Source: Holophagales bacterium UBA2201
GTDB lineage: Bacteria > Acidobacteriota > Thermoanaerobaculia > UBA2201
DNA: 33,091 nt
Direction of reading: 5' to 3'
NCBI GenBank assembly: GCA_002327305.1
Contig: DCUZ01000083.1
Span: 1-33,091, forward strand
Shown piece by piece: positions 1 to 6,832 of the stretch; the first letter of the stretch is position 1, and every line of letters begins with the position of its first letter. The translations under genes were made by a program, and so were the position numbers. The notes beneath the pieces were generated by a model. It saw nothing but the letters and a program-made list of their open reading frames with translations. It did not search any database and was not told where the DNA came from.

Positions 1-2
1 CA

Positions 3-104
3 GAGTTGCGGGTTTCGAGTTCCCCCCTCCCACCCGGGACAGTTTCGAGCTTCGAGTTGCGGGTTTCGAGTTCCCTTCTCCCGCCCCAAGACAGTTTCGA
101 GTTT
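3..104. repeat. 51-nt direct repeat, two copies
   Basis: Two head-to-tail copies of about 51 nt start at 3 and 54. Both begin GAGTTGCGGGTTTCGAG, run through a C-rich stretch, then ACAGTTTCGAG. They differ mainly in the C-rich middle. The region has no convincing gene. It lies downstream of the DAK-DegV stop codon, and its TTCGAG words are inverted relative to the array at 186-290. Confidence 0.75.
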
Positions 105-185
105 CAAGGTCCGAGTAACGAGTTTGCCGCCGCCTCTTCTGATCAATCGCGAGGTGCGCGCTATTCCCCGACTCGATACTTTCGG

Positions 186-290
186 CTCGAAACTTGTTTC
201 TGGCTTCGAACTCGAAATTTTTTCTTGGTTTTGAACTCGAAACTGGTTCTTGCGTTTGAGCTCGAAACTTTAAACTCGAAACTCGAAACT
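186..290. repeat. 25-nt tandem repeats starting CTCGAAA
   Basis: Three units of exactly 25 nt (186-210, 211-235, 236-260) start with CTCGAAA and share a T-rich middle ending TTYGAR. Shortened units follow at 261, 275 and 282. The word CTCGAAACT is the reverse complement of the TTCGAG words at 3-104, so the spacer could fold into a large imperfect hairpin. It sits just downstream of the minus-strand operon that ends at 304, but has no T-run typical of a terminator. Confidence 0.75.
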
Positions 291-303
291 GGGTGGGCGG
301 TGG

Positions 304-2097
304 CTAATCCTCGGGTAGCGCCCACACGCAGAAGGTGCCGCAACCGGCGTGGGCGCCCAGGACGGGGGAGGCCGCCACCCGGAAGCACCGGCTCATCCTC
401 AGCGGGCTCCGCCTCAGTTCCCTCTCCACCCGCTCCGCGACGCCGGGGTTGTCGGTGTAGGCGATCCCCACGCTCCAGGTCCTGGCGGGATCCAGGAGCT
501 TCAGCAGGCGCCGAACGATCCGGCGCTCCTTGTTCCGCCCCGAGAAGAGGATGCCCCGCTTGGCGAAGACGCCGTTGATGAAAGTGAAAACGGGCTTGAG
601 GTGGAGCCACCGGGCCACCCTCCCCGCCGCGGCGGGGACCCGCCCCCCCTTGACGGCCCGATCGAGCGACTCCATGTACCCCAGGCACACCATGCATCCG
701 CGGGCCGCCTCCAGCCGCCCCCTCACATCAGCGGCGCCGCACCCCTCCTCCAGCAGGTCCAGCGCCCTAAAGACCAGGTGTCCCATCCCGGTGGAGAGGG
801 TGAGGGAATCGACCACCGCCACCCGTTCCCGCTGTTCCGGGGGGAGGAGGCGCAGGGCGTTGACGGCGCTCCCGTGGGAGCCGGAGAGGGGGGAGGCGAG
901 GGTGAGGACGAGGAGGTCGTCGAACATCTCCAGCCCCCGGCGGTAGGCCTCCAGGTAGGCCGCGGGGGTCGGTTGTGCGGTGCCGACGGCCAGGGAGAGG
1001 TCCGCGAGCCGGGCGTAGAACTCGTCCTTGGGCAGGTCGTACCGGTCGCGGTGCTCCACCCCGCCCACCCGAACGAAGAAGGGGACGGTGAGGATGCCGA
1101 AATCCTCCTCCACCCCGTGCGGAAGGTCGCAGGCGGTGTCCACCACCAACCCCGTCCCGCCCCGCCGCCGGAAAAGGGGCTCGATCTTCTGCCTCAGGAC
1201 GGTGCCGTGCGACTCCAGCGCCCGACGCACGTGCTCGGGCCGGGCGGTGTGGATGTGGATGTTGAAGGCCCCGCCGTCATCGGAGATGGCGATGGAGTCG
1301 CCGTGCTCCCGGACCAGGTCGAAAAAGTCCCGCTTGACGCGACCCCGCGGCTCCACCATCCACTGGGCGCAGTAGGCGGTCTGCGCCGCGGGCTCGTCCC
1401 GCTTCACCTTCTTGTGGAAGGCATCGAGTTCGTGCTCCTCCAGTGCCTCGTGGGCCAGCGCCTTGGCCATCCCCTCGAAGAAGAGGTAGAACCCCATGGC
1501 CCCCGAATCCACCACGCCGGCATTTTTAAGGGTGGCAAGCTGGTCGGGGGTGTGCTCCAGGGCCTCCCGGGCCCTGACCTGGACGCGCCGGAAGAGGGGG
1601 ATCACCTCCCCCCCCTCGTCCGCCCCCTCCCTGAATCCCTCGGCCGCCTCCCGCATGAGGGTGAGGATGGTCCCCTCCCGGGGGACCTGGACGCAGGCGT
1701 AGGCCTCCCGTACCGCCTCGGCCATGGCGTCGGCCAGCCCGTCCGCGGTCAGCGCCGTCTTTCCGTGGAGGGCCCGGATGAAGGTGAAAAGGTACTGGGA
1801 GAAAATGATGCCCGAGTTGCCGCGGGCGTTGGGGAGAAGGAGGGTGTGCAGGACTTGGGTCAACCCCTCAGGGGTCCCGTCGGCGATGTCCTCCATCGCC
1901 CCGTAGAGCGGGAGGAAGGTCGCGCAAAGATTGTCCCCCGTGTCGCCGTCGGCCACGGGGAAGACGTTGATGTCGTTCATGAGGTCGCGGTCCTTGAAAA
2001 GGTTCGCGAGCCCCATGCGAAGCATCGGCGCCAGGAGGGAAAGCCCCAGCCGTTCCACGGCGCCATTATACCCCTCCATGGGCCGCGCTCCCCTCAT
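304..2097 (-). CDS. DAK phosphatase/kinase-like (DhaL) plus DegV fusion protein
   Basis: About 597 residues in two domains. The N-terminal half is DAK2/DhaL-like: NDINVFPVADGDTGDNL carries the metal-binding Asp cluster, and LPNARGNSGII follows. The C-terminal half (from about residue 305, GLVVDTACDLP) is a DegV fatty-acid-binding fold with the LASPLSGS motif. In Firmicutes the two parts are separate proteins, FakA (kinase) and FakB (DegV carrier), which phosphorylate fatty acids. The fusion suggests one polypeptide doing both, which is inference. ATG at 2097 is chosen because it overlaps the cupin stop (ATGA). A second ATG lies at 2079. It is the last gene of a minus-strand operon with the peptidase and cupin. 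Confidence 0.85.
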   Translation of the reverse strand: MRGARPMEGYNGAVERLGLSLLAPMLRMGLANLFKDRDLMNDINVFPVADGDTGDNLCATFLPLYGAMEDIADGTPEGLTQVLHTLLLPNARGNSGIIFSQYLFTFIRALHGKTALTADGLADAMAEAVREAYACVQVPREGTILTLMREAAEGFREGADEGGEVIPLFRRVQVRAREALEHTPDQLATLKNAGVVDSGAMGFYLFFEGMAKALAHEALEEHELDAFHKKVKRDEPAAQTAYCAQWMVEPRGRVKRDFFDLVREHGDSIAISDDGGAFNIHIHTARPEHVRRALESHGTVLRQKIEPLFRRRGGTGLVVDTACDLPHGVEEDFGILTVPFFVRVGGVEHRDRYDLPKDEFYARLADLSLAVGTAQPTPAAYLEAYRRGLEMFDDLLVLTLASPLSGSHGSAVNALRLLPPEQRERVAVVDSLTLSTGMGHLVFRALDLLEEGCGAADVRGRLEAARGCMVCLGYMESLDRAVKGGRVPAAAGRVARWLHLKPVFTFINGVFAKRGILFSGRNKERRIVRRLLKLLDPARTWSVGIAYTDNPGVAERVERELRRSPLRMSRCFRVAASPVLGAHAGCGTFCVWALPED

Positions 2098-2483
2098 TCC
2101 ATCGGGACCTTCACGGTGGCCGCGCCAGGGTGGTCCGAAAAGGCCAGCAGATAGACGGTCCGCTCTCCCGCGTTGCGGACGGCGTGGTCCACACCGGGTG
2201 GGATCTCCAGGAGCGCGGGCCTTGGTCCCTCCAGGACCCGTACGCTGATCGGTTCCCCCTCCACGGCCCGGGAGCGCACCTCCACCCTCCCCTCCATGAC
2301 CAGGAGCCATTCGACGGCGTCATGGCGGTGGTTGCCGCGGACCGCGCCGGGTTCCAGCGAGACGACATGGAGGTCCCCCGGCACCCTCCCCTCCAGCCCC
2401 GCCGCTTCCAGGGGGCGCAGGGCCCAGCCGCGCTCGTCGCCCCGGAGGCGGCCCTCCAGCGGATGGAGTACGACCCCGCTCAC
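2094..2483 (-). CDS. Small cupin-domain protein
   Basis: About 129 residues forming a single cupin barrel. Cupin motif 1 is visible as SLEPGAVRGNHRHDAVEWL (His-x-His with a downstream Glu) and motif 2 as PPGVDHAVRNAG, so a metal site is likely. Substrate unknown; small stand-alone cupins are often sugar isomerase-like or sensory. The GTG start at 2483 overlaps the stop of the upstream peptidase (GTGA), and a GGGAGG-like Shine-Dalgarno lies upstream. Its stop overlaps the next ATG (ATGA), so all three genes are translationally coupled. A longer open frame extends upstream inside the peptidase gene but is only its shadow. Confidence 0.8.
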   Translation of the reverse strand: MSGVVLHPLEGRLRGDERGWALRPLEAAGLEGRVPGDLHVVSLEPGAVRGNHRHDAVEWLLVMEGRVEVRSRAVEGEPISVRVLEGPRPALLEIPPGVDHAVRNAGERTVYLLAFSDHPGAATVKVPME

Positions 2484-3796
2484 CTCTCCCCGGCCTCCCG
2501 TTCCCCGGCGGCGGCGGGGACGAACTTCGGCAGGAGGTCCTTCAGGACATCCCGGTGGAAGGTCAGCGTGAGCATCTTCAGTTTGATGTAGTCCTCCCGG
2601 TACATGTAGTACCCCTCGTGGGCGCCCCACCGGGCGGAGCGGCCGGAATCCTTGATCAGGTACCAGTCGTGCCGGCCGACGCGGGCGTGCCCCACCAGGT
2701 GGATGCCGTGGTCGTCCTGCGTGGTGTCGTTGACGATGCGCAGTTCGCGGGCGCTCTGGTCGATGAGACCGGGGGGAATGTCGTATGAGGGGACCACGGC
2801 GACGTCCTCGAACCCGTAGTAGCCCGACTCCGAAACATCCCCGCCGATGCAGGCGGAGTAGCCCCCCGCGACGGCCTTTTTCAGGAGCCCCATGAAGTCG
2901 TCCAGGGGGAGGTTGTAGTAGTCGGCGGCGCGCCGCCAGTTGTCGGGGGCGTCCAATTCCGCCTGCGTCCAAAACGGGGAACGCATCGTGGACATGACGC
3001 TGACGTAGGCCGTCGGATCGATCCTGAGGTAGTCGTTCATGAACGTCTTCGGCGTCCAGCTCCCCCGGTCGTAGTCGAACATGGCCGGCGGGCGGCCCAG
3101 GAACTCGTCGAGGTAGACCCGGATGACGGCGAGGGTCTCGGCCTCGTCCCAGTAGCCCTTCTCCTTGACGAAGTGGAGGTAGTTCTCGATGCGCTCGTAG
3201 AGTTTGGAATGGTCGTGCCGGCCGTCCTCCGCCAGGACCCCCGGATAGGCCTCCAACGGGACGATGCCGTAGTCGGCCCAGATCCTCTGGAGGGCGTCGG
3301 CTTCCGAACCCTCCCCCAGGTGGGTGGCGCCCCGCGTGCGGACCCAGTCGCGCGCCCGCTCCAGGTACTCGTAATAGACCGTGTGCATTTCGGAGAGCTT
3401 CACCTTCCTGCCGGTGAGGCGGAACACCTCGGATTCCATGAACGAGGTCATGGAGAACGCCCAGCAGGTGCCGGTCAGGTATTGGGCCACGGGAGGATGG
3501 TGCCACGCCTGCCTGAAGGCCTCCGGCCCCTTGGGCTTCGCCACCTTGGAGAAATCCATGAGGAACCGGCGTTCGGCTTCATTTTTCGCCTTTTTATCGT
3601 CCTTGTGCTTTTTTTGGATCCCGGCGGTCTCCTCTTCGGCCGCCTCCCGGGCCTTATCGTTGGCCTCATCCATCTCCTTGAGGACGGGGTCCTTGTATTT
3701 CTCCACATAAACCGCCTTGTCGGGCGCCGGCGGGGCCTGGGCGGCCAGAAAGCAAGAGGACAGCAGGAAGGCAGTGAACAGCAGGGATCTGGTCAT
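2480..3796 (-). CDS. Secreted C1-family (papain/bleomycin hydrolase-like) cysteine peptidase
   Basis: About 438 residues. ATG at 3796 is preceded by AAAGGAG. The hydrophobic N-terminus (TRSLLFTAFLLSSCFLAAQ) is a signal peptide; LSSC could be a lipobox, otherwise cleavage follows AAQA. A charged, probably helical stretch comes next. The catalytic Cys is in TGTCWAFSMTS (Cys111) and the catalytic His probably in DDHGIHLVGH (His363). The usual Asn of KNSWG is replaced by Asp in LIKDSG (Asp383). The layout matches the C1-like peptidases known from Bacteroidetes, related to bleomycin hydrolase/aminopeptidase C. It is first in the operon with the cupin and DAK-DegV genes; a link with those functions is not obvious. 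Confidence 0.85.
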   Translation of the reverse strand: MTRSLLFTAFLLSSCFLAAQAPPAPDKAVYVEKYKDPVLKEMDEANDKAREAAEEETAGIQKKHKDDKKAKNEAERRFLMDFSKVAKPKGPEAFRQAWHHPPVAQYLTGTCWAFSMTSFMESEVFRLTGRKVKLSEMHTVYYEYLERARDWVRTRGATHLGEGSEADALQRIWADYGIVPLEAYPGVLAEDGRHDHSKLYERIENYLHFVKEKGYWDEAETLAVIRVYLDEFLGRPPAMFDYDRGSWTPKTFMNDYLRIDPTAYVSVMSTMRSPFWTQAELDAPDNWRRAADYYNLPLDDFMGLLKKAVAGGYSACIGGDVSESGYYGFEDVAVVPSYDIPPGLIDQSARELRIVNDTTQDDHGIHLVGHARVGRHDWYLIKDSGRSARWGAHEGYYMYREDYIKLKMLTLTFHRDVLKDLLPKFVPAAAGEREAGER

Positions 3797-3828
3797 GGAG
3801 GGCTCCTTTCGGAATTGGCGTGCCGGCC

Positions 3829-3837
3829 ATTGTAGCA
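3829..3837 (-). promoter_or_regulatory. Extended -10 promoter of the peptidase operon
   Basis: On the minus strand TGCTACAAT (TG, one base, TACAAT) lies 32 nt before the ATG at 3796, leaving a short leader with an AAAGGAG ribosome-binding site. No good -35 was seen, as is usual for extended -10 promoters. It is divergent from the aminotransferase promoter. Confidence 0.5.
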
Positions 3838-3856
3838 CGACGAAACGATGAAACTC

Positions 3857-3885
3857 TTGGCCTGCAGGCCGTTTTATGCTATGTT
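3857..3885 (+). promoter_or_regulatory. Sigma-70-type promoter giving a leaderless aminotransferase mRNA
   Basis: TTGGCC (3857-3862), a 17-nt spacer, then TATGTT (3880-3885). The -10 ends 6 nt before the ATG at 3892, so transcription would start at or next to the start codon. No Shine-Dalgarno precedes the ATG. Confidence 0.5.
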
Positions 3886-3891
3886 CTTAGC

Positions 3892-5070
3892 ATGGTCGTT
3901 TTGTCCAAGCGCGGCGCCGGCATCGCGGGGTTCCCCACATGGCAGCTTTTGAAGGAAAGCTCGATCATGATGGAGCGGGGGCTCGAGATCATCAACATGG
4001 GCGGGGAGGAACCCGATTTCCCCACCCCGCAGGGGATCACCCAGGCCCTTCAGAAGGCCATCGCCCAGGGGTTCACCAATTACGCCCCCCCGGGAGGGAT
4101 CCCCGAACTGCGGGAGGCCCTCGTGGATGTCTACCGGAAGCGGGAGAACCTGGAGGCCGAGGCCTCCCAGGCCATTATCACCAACGGCGCCACCCAGGCC
4201 CTCCACCTGGCCCTCCTTTCCCTGGTGGACCCGGGCGACGAGGTGCTCCTCCCCACCCCCTACTGGACGGCCTATCCCGACATGGTCCGCCTCGCCGGGG
4301 CCAATCCCGTCCAGGTGAAGTGCCACGACGACTTCTCCCTCAACCTGGACGCCCTGCGCAAGCACTGGACCGACCACACCCGCGGCGTCCTCCTCTCCTC
4401 CCCCATCAGCCCCAGCGGGACGCTGGTCTGCGCCGCCGACCTCAAGGGGCTGGCGGAACTGTGCGCGGAAAAGGGGGCCTTCCTCCTCGTGGACGAGTCG
4501 TACCAGCACTTCGTCTATCCGCCCCACACCTTCCACTCCGCCGCCGCCCTCTTCAGGGAGTACGGCAAGCACATCGTCCTGGCCGGGTCGTTCTCCAAGA
4601 CCTACGCCATGGCCGGCTGGCGCATCGGCTACGCCATGGCCCCGGGCAAGCTCATCGACAGCATGGTCTCCATCCAGACCGCCACCACGGCCGGGCCCCC
4701 CACCTTCTGCCAAATGGCCGCCCTGGAGGCCCTCCGGTTCCCCCCCCGGTTCTACCAGAAGCTGGCGGAGGACTTCGCCAAGCGCAAGGACATCGCCATG
4801 GCCCTCTGCCGCGAGATCCCCAATTTCGTCTGCAACGACCCCGAGGCCACCTTCTACCTCTTCCCCTCGGTGAAGGCCTACCTCTCCAAGGGGGGGATCC
4901 GCGACACCAATGCCATCGCCTCCTTCCTCCTGCGCGAGGGGCTGACCTACATCGTCCCCTCCACCGCCTTCGGCATCGAAAACCACATCCGCATCTCGTT
5001 CGCCCTGCCCCAGAAGAAGCTGAAGGAGGGGTTCCGACGCATCGCCCAAGCCCTGAGCCTCTTGACCTGA
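3892..5070 (+). CDS. PLP-dependent class I/II aminotransferase
   Basis: About 392 residues, fold type I aminotransferase of the aspartate aminotransferase family. The PLP-binding Lys is in GSFSKTYAMAGWRIGYA (Lys236). VDESYQHF holds the PLP-contacting Asp and Tyr, TNGATQALH the phosphate-binding loop, and HIRISFA the substrate-carboxylate Arg. The usual NPxNPTG motif reads SPISPSGT, so the Asn that normally contacts the PLP O3' is Ser. Amino acid substrate cannot be told from sequence. ATG at 3892 is chosen over an upstream ATG at 3820 because homology starts near VVLSKRG and a promoter ends just before it. It overlaps alr by 4 nt at the 3' end. Confidence 0.88.
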   Translation: MVVLSKRGAGIAGFPTWQLLKESSIMMERGLEIINMGGEEPDFPTPQGITQALQKAIAQGFTNYAPPGGIPELREALVDVYRKRENLEAEASQAIITNGATQALHLALLSLVDPGDEVLLPTPYWTAYPDMVRLAGANPVQVKCHDDFSLNLDALRKHWTDHTRGVLLSSPISPSGTLVCAADLKGLAELCAEKGAFLLVDESYQHFVYPPHTFHSAAALFREYGKHIVLAGSFSKTYAMAGWRIGYAMAPGKLIDSMVSIQTATTAGPPTFCQMAALEALRFPPRFYQKLAEDFAKRKDIAMALCREIPNFVCNDPEATFYLFPSVKAYLSKGGIRDTNAIASFLLREGLTYIVPSTAFGIENHIRISFALPQKKLKEGFRRIAQALSLLT

Positions 5071-6194
5071 ACATCCTCACCTGGTGCGAGGTCTCGGCGG
5101 AGGCCCTGAGGCACAACGCCGCCCTCCTCAAGCGCCTCCTGCCGCCCCGGGCGCGATTCCTCGCCGTGGTGAAGGCCAACGCCTACGGCCACGGCCTGCT
5201 GGAAACGGCGCGCCTGCTGGAGGGGCAGGCGGACCTCTTCGGCGTCCACTCGGCCATGGAGGCGGAAACCCTCCTGAAGGCCGGCCTCGACACCCCCATC
5301 CTCGTCATGGGGCCCATCCTCCCCCATCAGTTCCGCTTCCTCAACCCCGCCCGCGTCCATCTCACCGTCACCTCCCGCGAGACCCTCGAGTACCTGCGGG
5401 ACGGCGGCTTCTCGTACCCCTTGCATCTGAAAGTGGAGACGGGAACGAACCGTCAGGGGGTGCCCGAGGCCGAAGTGCCGGAAGCGGTCGGCACCATCCG
5501 GAGATGCGGTCTGCCTCTGGTGGGCCTCAGCACCCATTTCGCCAACATCGAGGACACCACCGACCATGCCTACGCCCAGGGGCAGATGGAGCGGTTCGAA
5601 ACCCTGCGCGCGGCCGTCGAGGCGGAGACCGGCCCCCTGCAGTACCTCCACATGGCCTGCTCCGCCGCCATCCTCCTCTTCCCCGCCTCCTACGGCACCC
5701 TCGTCCGCGCCGGCATATCCCTCTACGGATACTGGCCCAGCCGCGAGACCAAGCTCTCGTGGATCCAGGAGCACGGCCGGGAGGACGAGGTGGCCCTGCG
5801 CCCGGCGCTGGCGTGGAAGACCTTCATCTCCCAGGTCAAGGCGGTCCCCAAGGGGGCCTACATCGGCTACGGGTGCACCCACCGGGTCACCCGCCCGAGC
5901 CGCATCGCGGTCCTCCCGGTGGGCTACTTCGACGGCTACGACCGCCAGCTCTCCAACCGCGGCGTGGTCCTCATCCGCGGCCAGCGCGCCCCCGTGGTCG
6001 GGCGCGTGTGCATGAATCTGTTGATGGTGGATGTCACCGACCTTCCGGAAGCCGGCGCCGGGGAGCCCGTGACGCTGCTCGGCCGGGACGGCGACGAGGA
6101 GGTGAGCGCCGACACCCTCGCCGAGATGGCCGGAACCATCAACTACGAGATCCTCGCCCGCCTGGGGGCGCATATTCCGAGGTTGGTGGTGTAA
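5067..6194 (+). CDS. alr: Alanine racemase
   Basis: About 375 residues. PLP Lys is in AVVKANAYGHG (Lys36 from the proposed start) and the second catalytic base is the Tyr of AYIGYGCTHRV (Tyr268). RVCMNLLMVDVTD is the conserved C-terminal substrate-site motif. It interconverts L- and D-alanine for peptidoglycan. There is no in-frame ATG, GTG or TTG near the conserved N-terminus (LTWCEVSAEALRHN). The best start is CTG at 5067, which overlaps the aminotransferase stop as CTGA; ATC at 5073 is an alternative. Translation is presumably coupled to the upstream gene, as no Shine-Dalgarno is apparent. The aminotransferase neighbour may handle D- or L-alanine, but this is inference. Confidence 0.92.
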   Translation: MNILTWCEVSAEALRHNAALLKRLLPPRARFLAVVKANAYGHGLLETARLLEGQADLFGVHSAMEAETLLKAGLDTPILVMGPILPHQFRFLNPARVHLTVTSRETLEYLRDGGFSYPLHLKVETGTNRQGVPEAEVPEAVGTIRRCGLPLVGLSTHFANIEDTTDHAYAQGQMERFETLRAAVEAETGPLQYLHMACSAAILLFPASYGTLVRAGISLYGYWPSRETKLSWIQEHGREDEVALRPALAWKTFISQVKAVPKGAYIGYGCTHRVTRPSRIAVLPVGYFDGYDRQLSNRGVVLIRGQRAPVVGRVCMNLLMVDVTDLPEAGAGEPVTLLGRDGDEEVSADTLAEMAGTINYEILARLGAHIPRLVV

Positions 6195-6238
6195 GCGCGG
6201 TGCCCCGTGGCGAATCCAACGCGGGGCGTCGGATCCAA

Positions 6239-6348
6239 TGGCGGAGAGGGCGGGATTTGTCCCCGAACCGAAGGTTCGCGATGGGGATCCCCCGTCTTGT
6301 CCCCCAGCACACCCAACTCGGCTAAACCTTCGAGACCCGCTCGGCCAC
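6239..6348 (-). pseudogene. Degenerate tRNA-Ser-like remnant
   Basis: On the minus strand the 3' end repeats that of the intact tRNA-Ser about 310 nt away (CCTCTCCGCCA preceded by CAAATC). A variable-arm-like hairpin (CGAACC-TTC-GGTTCG) and a D-arm-like GTGGCCGAGCGG also occur. However, the T-loop TTCAAAT has become GACAAAT, no anticodon stem forms, the 5' acceptor strand does not pair, and the piece is about 27 nt too long. It could be a decayed tRNA copy or an attachment-site-like duplication of the tRNA 3' end. Confidence 0.35.
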
Positions 6349-6362
6349 TTTCGGCTTGTCGC

Positions 6363-6377
6363 CCCCGGAGGGGTTTT
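6363..6377 (+). terminator. Probable terminator downstream of alr
   Basis: CCCC-GGA-GGGG followed by TTTT, then CATTTTGG. A short strong hairpin plus U-tract about 170 nt after the alr stop. It faces the tRNA-Ser terminator, and both are trailed by the same TTTTCATTTTGG sequence. Confidence 0.45.
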
Positions 6378-6504
6378 CATTTTGGAGTGGAGCGCGGCAA
6401 TAGCCCCCTCCCATCCGCAAAGCGGGTACAACCCCCCATTCAAGAAGCCGAATGGGATGGCAGTCCCCGTTTTGCCGCCTTTTGCCGCGCGGAAGGCCAA
6501 AATG

Positions 6505-6528
6505 AAAAAGTCCCGACACGGTCGGGAC
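6505..6528 (-). terminator. Rho-independent terminator of tRNA-Ser
   Basis: On the minus strand GTCCCGAC-CGT-GTCGGGAC followed by TTTTTC: an 8-bp GC-rich stem, 3-nt loop and U-run, starting 20 nt after the tRNA CCA end. Confidence 0.85.
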
Positions 6529-6547
6529 GGGCAAGCCGAAAATAAAA

Positions 6548-6637
6548 TGGCGGAGAGGGCGAGATTTGAACTCGCGGTACCCGTAAGGGTACACACGCTT
6601 TCCAAGCGTGCTCCTTCGGCCACTCGGACACCTCTCC
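6548..6637 (-). tRNA. tRNA-Ser (GGA anticodon)
   Basis: A 90-nt cloverleaf with the long class II variable arm. Acceptor GGAGAGG pairs with CCTCTCC, the discriminator is G, and CCA is encoded. The anticodon stem CACGC/GCGTG encloses TTGGAAA, giving anticodon GGA (reads UCC/UCU). The variable arm GTACCC-TTAC-GGGTAC and T-arm GCGAG-TTCAAAT-CTCGC are intact. Confidence 0.97.
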
Positions 6638-6652
6638 TTAGAAAGCGGCGCT

Positions 6653-6661
6653 ATTTTACCA
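6653..6661 (-). promoter_or_regulatory. Extended -10 promoter of tRNA-Ser
   Basis: Minus strand TGGTAAAAT (TG, one base, TAAAAT) ends 16 nt before the mature 5' end of the tRNA. Confidence 0.5.
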
Positions 6662-6696
6662 TAGAAAGGACGGCCTATACCGCCTCCCCTCCTGGC

Positions 6697-6716
6697 GGGC
6701 ACAGCATGCTGTGCCC
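6697..6716. repeat. 20-nt perfect palindrome, REP-like
   Basis: GGGCACAGCA followed by its exact reverse complement, then CCTAC. Very similar palindromes (CTAC-flanked GGGGCACGGC types) are scattered between genes in many bacteria, so this looks like a dispersed extragenic palindrome. It sits between divergent tRNA-Ser and the EamA gene. No gene is seen in 6662-6832. Confidence 0.6.
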
Positions 6717-6813
6717 CTACGGATTTATTTGAATATGCGAAATCTTTCCGGCATGGACCCAGAACCTTGGGCTGCCGGCGACGGCAACATGGGTCCGGCC
6801 GGCCCGGCGTTTC

Positions 6814-6822
6814 TGGTATCCT
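6814..6822 (+). promoter_or_regulatory. Possible extended -10 promoter of the EamA gene
   Basis: TGGTATCCT (TG, one base, TATCCT) ends 10 nt before the ATG at 6833. No Shine-Dalgarno lies between, so the mRNA would be nearly leaderless. The -10 match is weak. Confidence 0.3.
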
Positions 6823-6832
6823 ATCCCCTCCC

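Noticed and set aside
186..290. CRISPR array from the 25-nt periodicity
   Set aside because: Units are contiguous and degenerate, with no separate spacers and no cas genes.
2098..2310. N-terminal extension of the DAK-DegV protein up to an ATG at 2310
   Set aside because: The extension is Gly/Arg/Pro-rich shadow of the cupin gene; ATG 2097 overlaps the cupin stop and precedes the domain.
3939..5066. Upstream extension of the alanine racemase frame through the aminotransferase gene
   Set aside because: Translation is Pro/Arg/Gly-rich shadow of the aminotransferase; homology begins only at about 5067.
6239..6348. Second functional tRNA-Ser
   Set aside because: Acceptor and anticodon stems do not form and the T-loop is altered.
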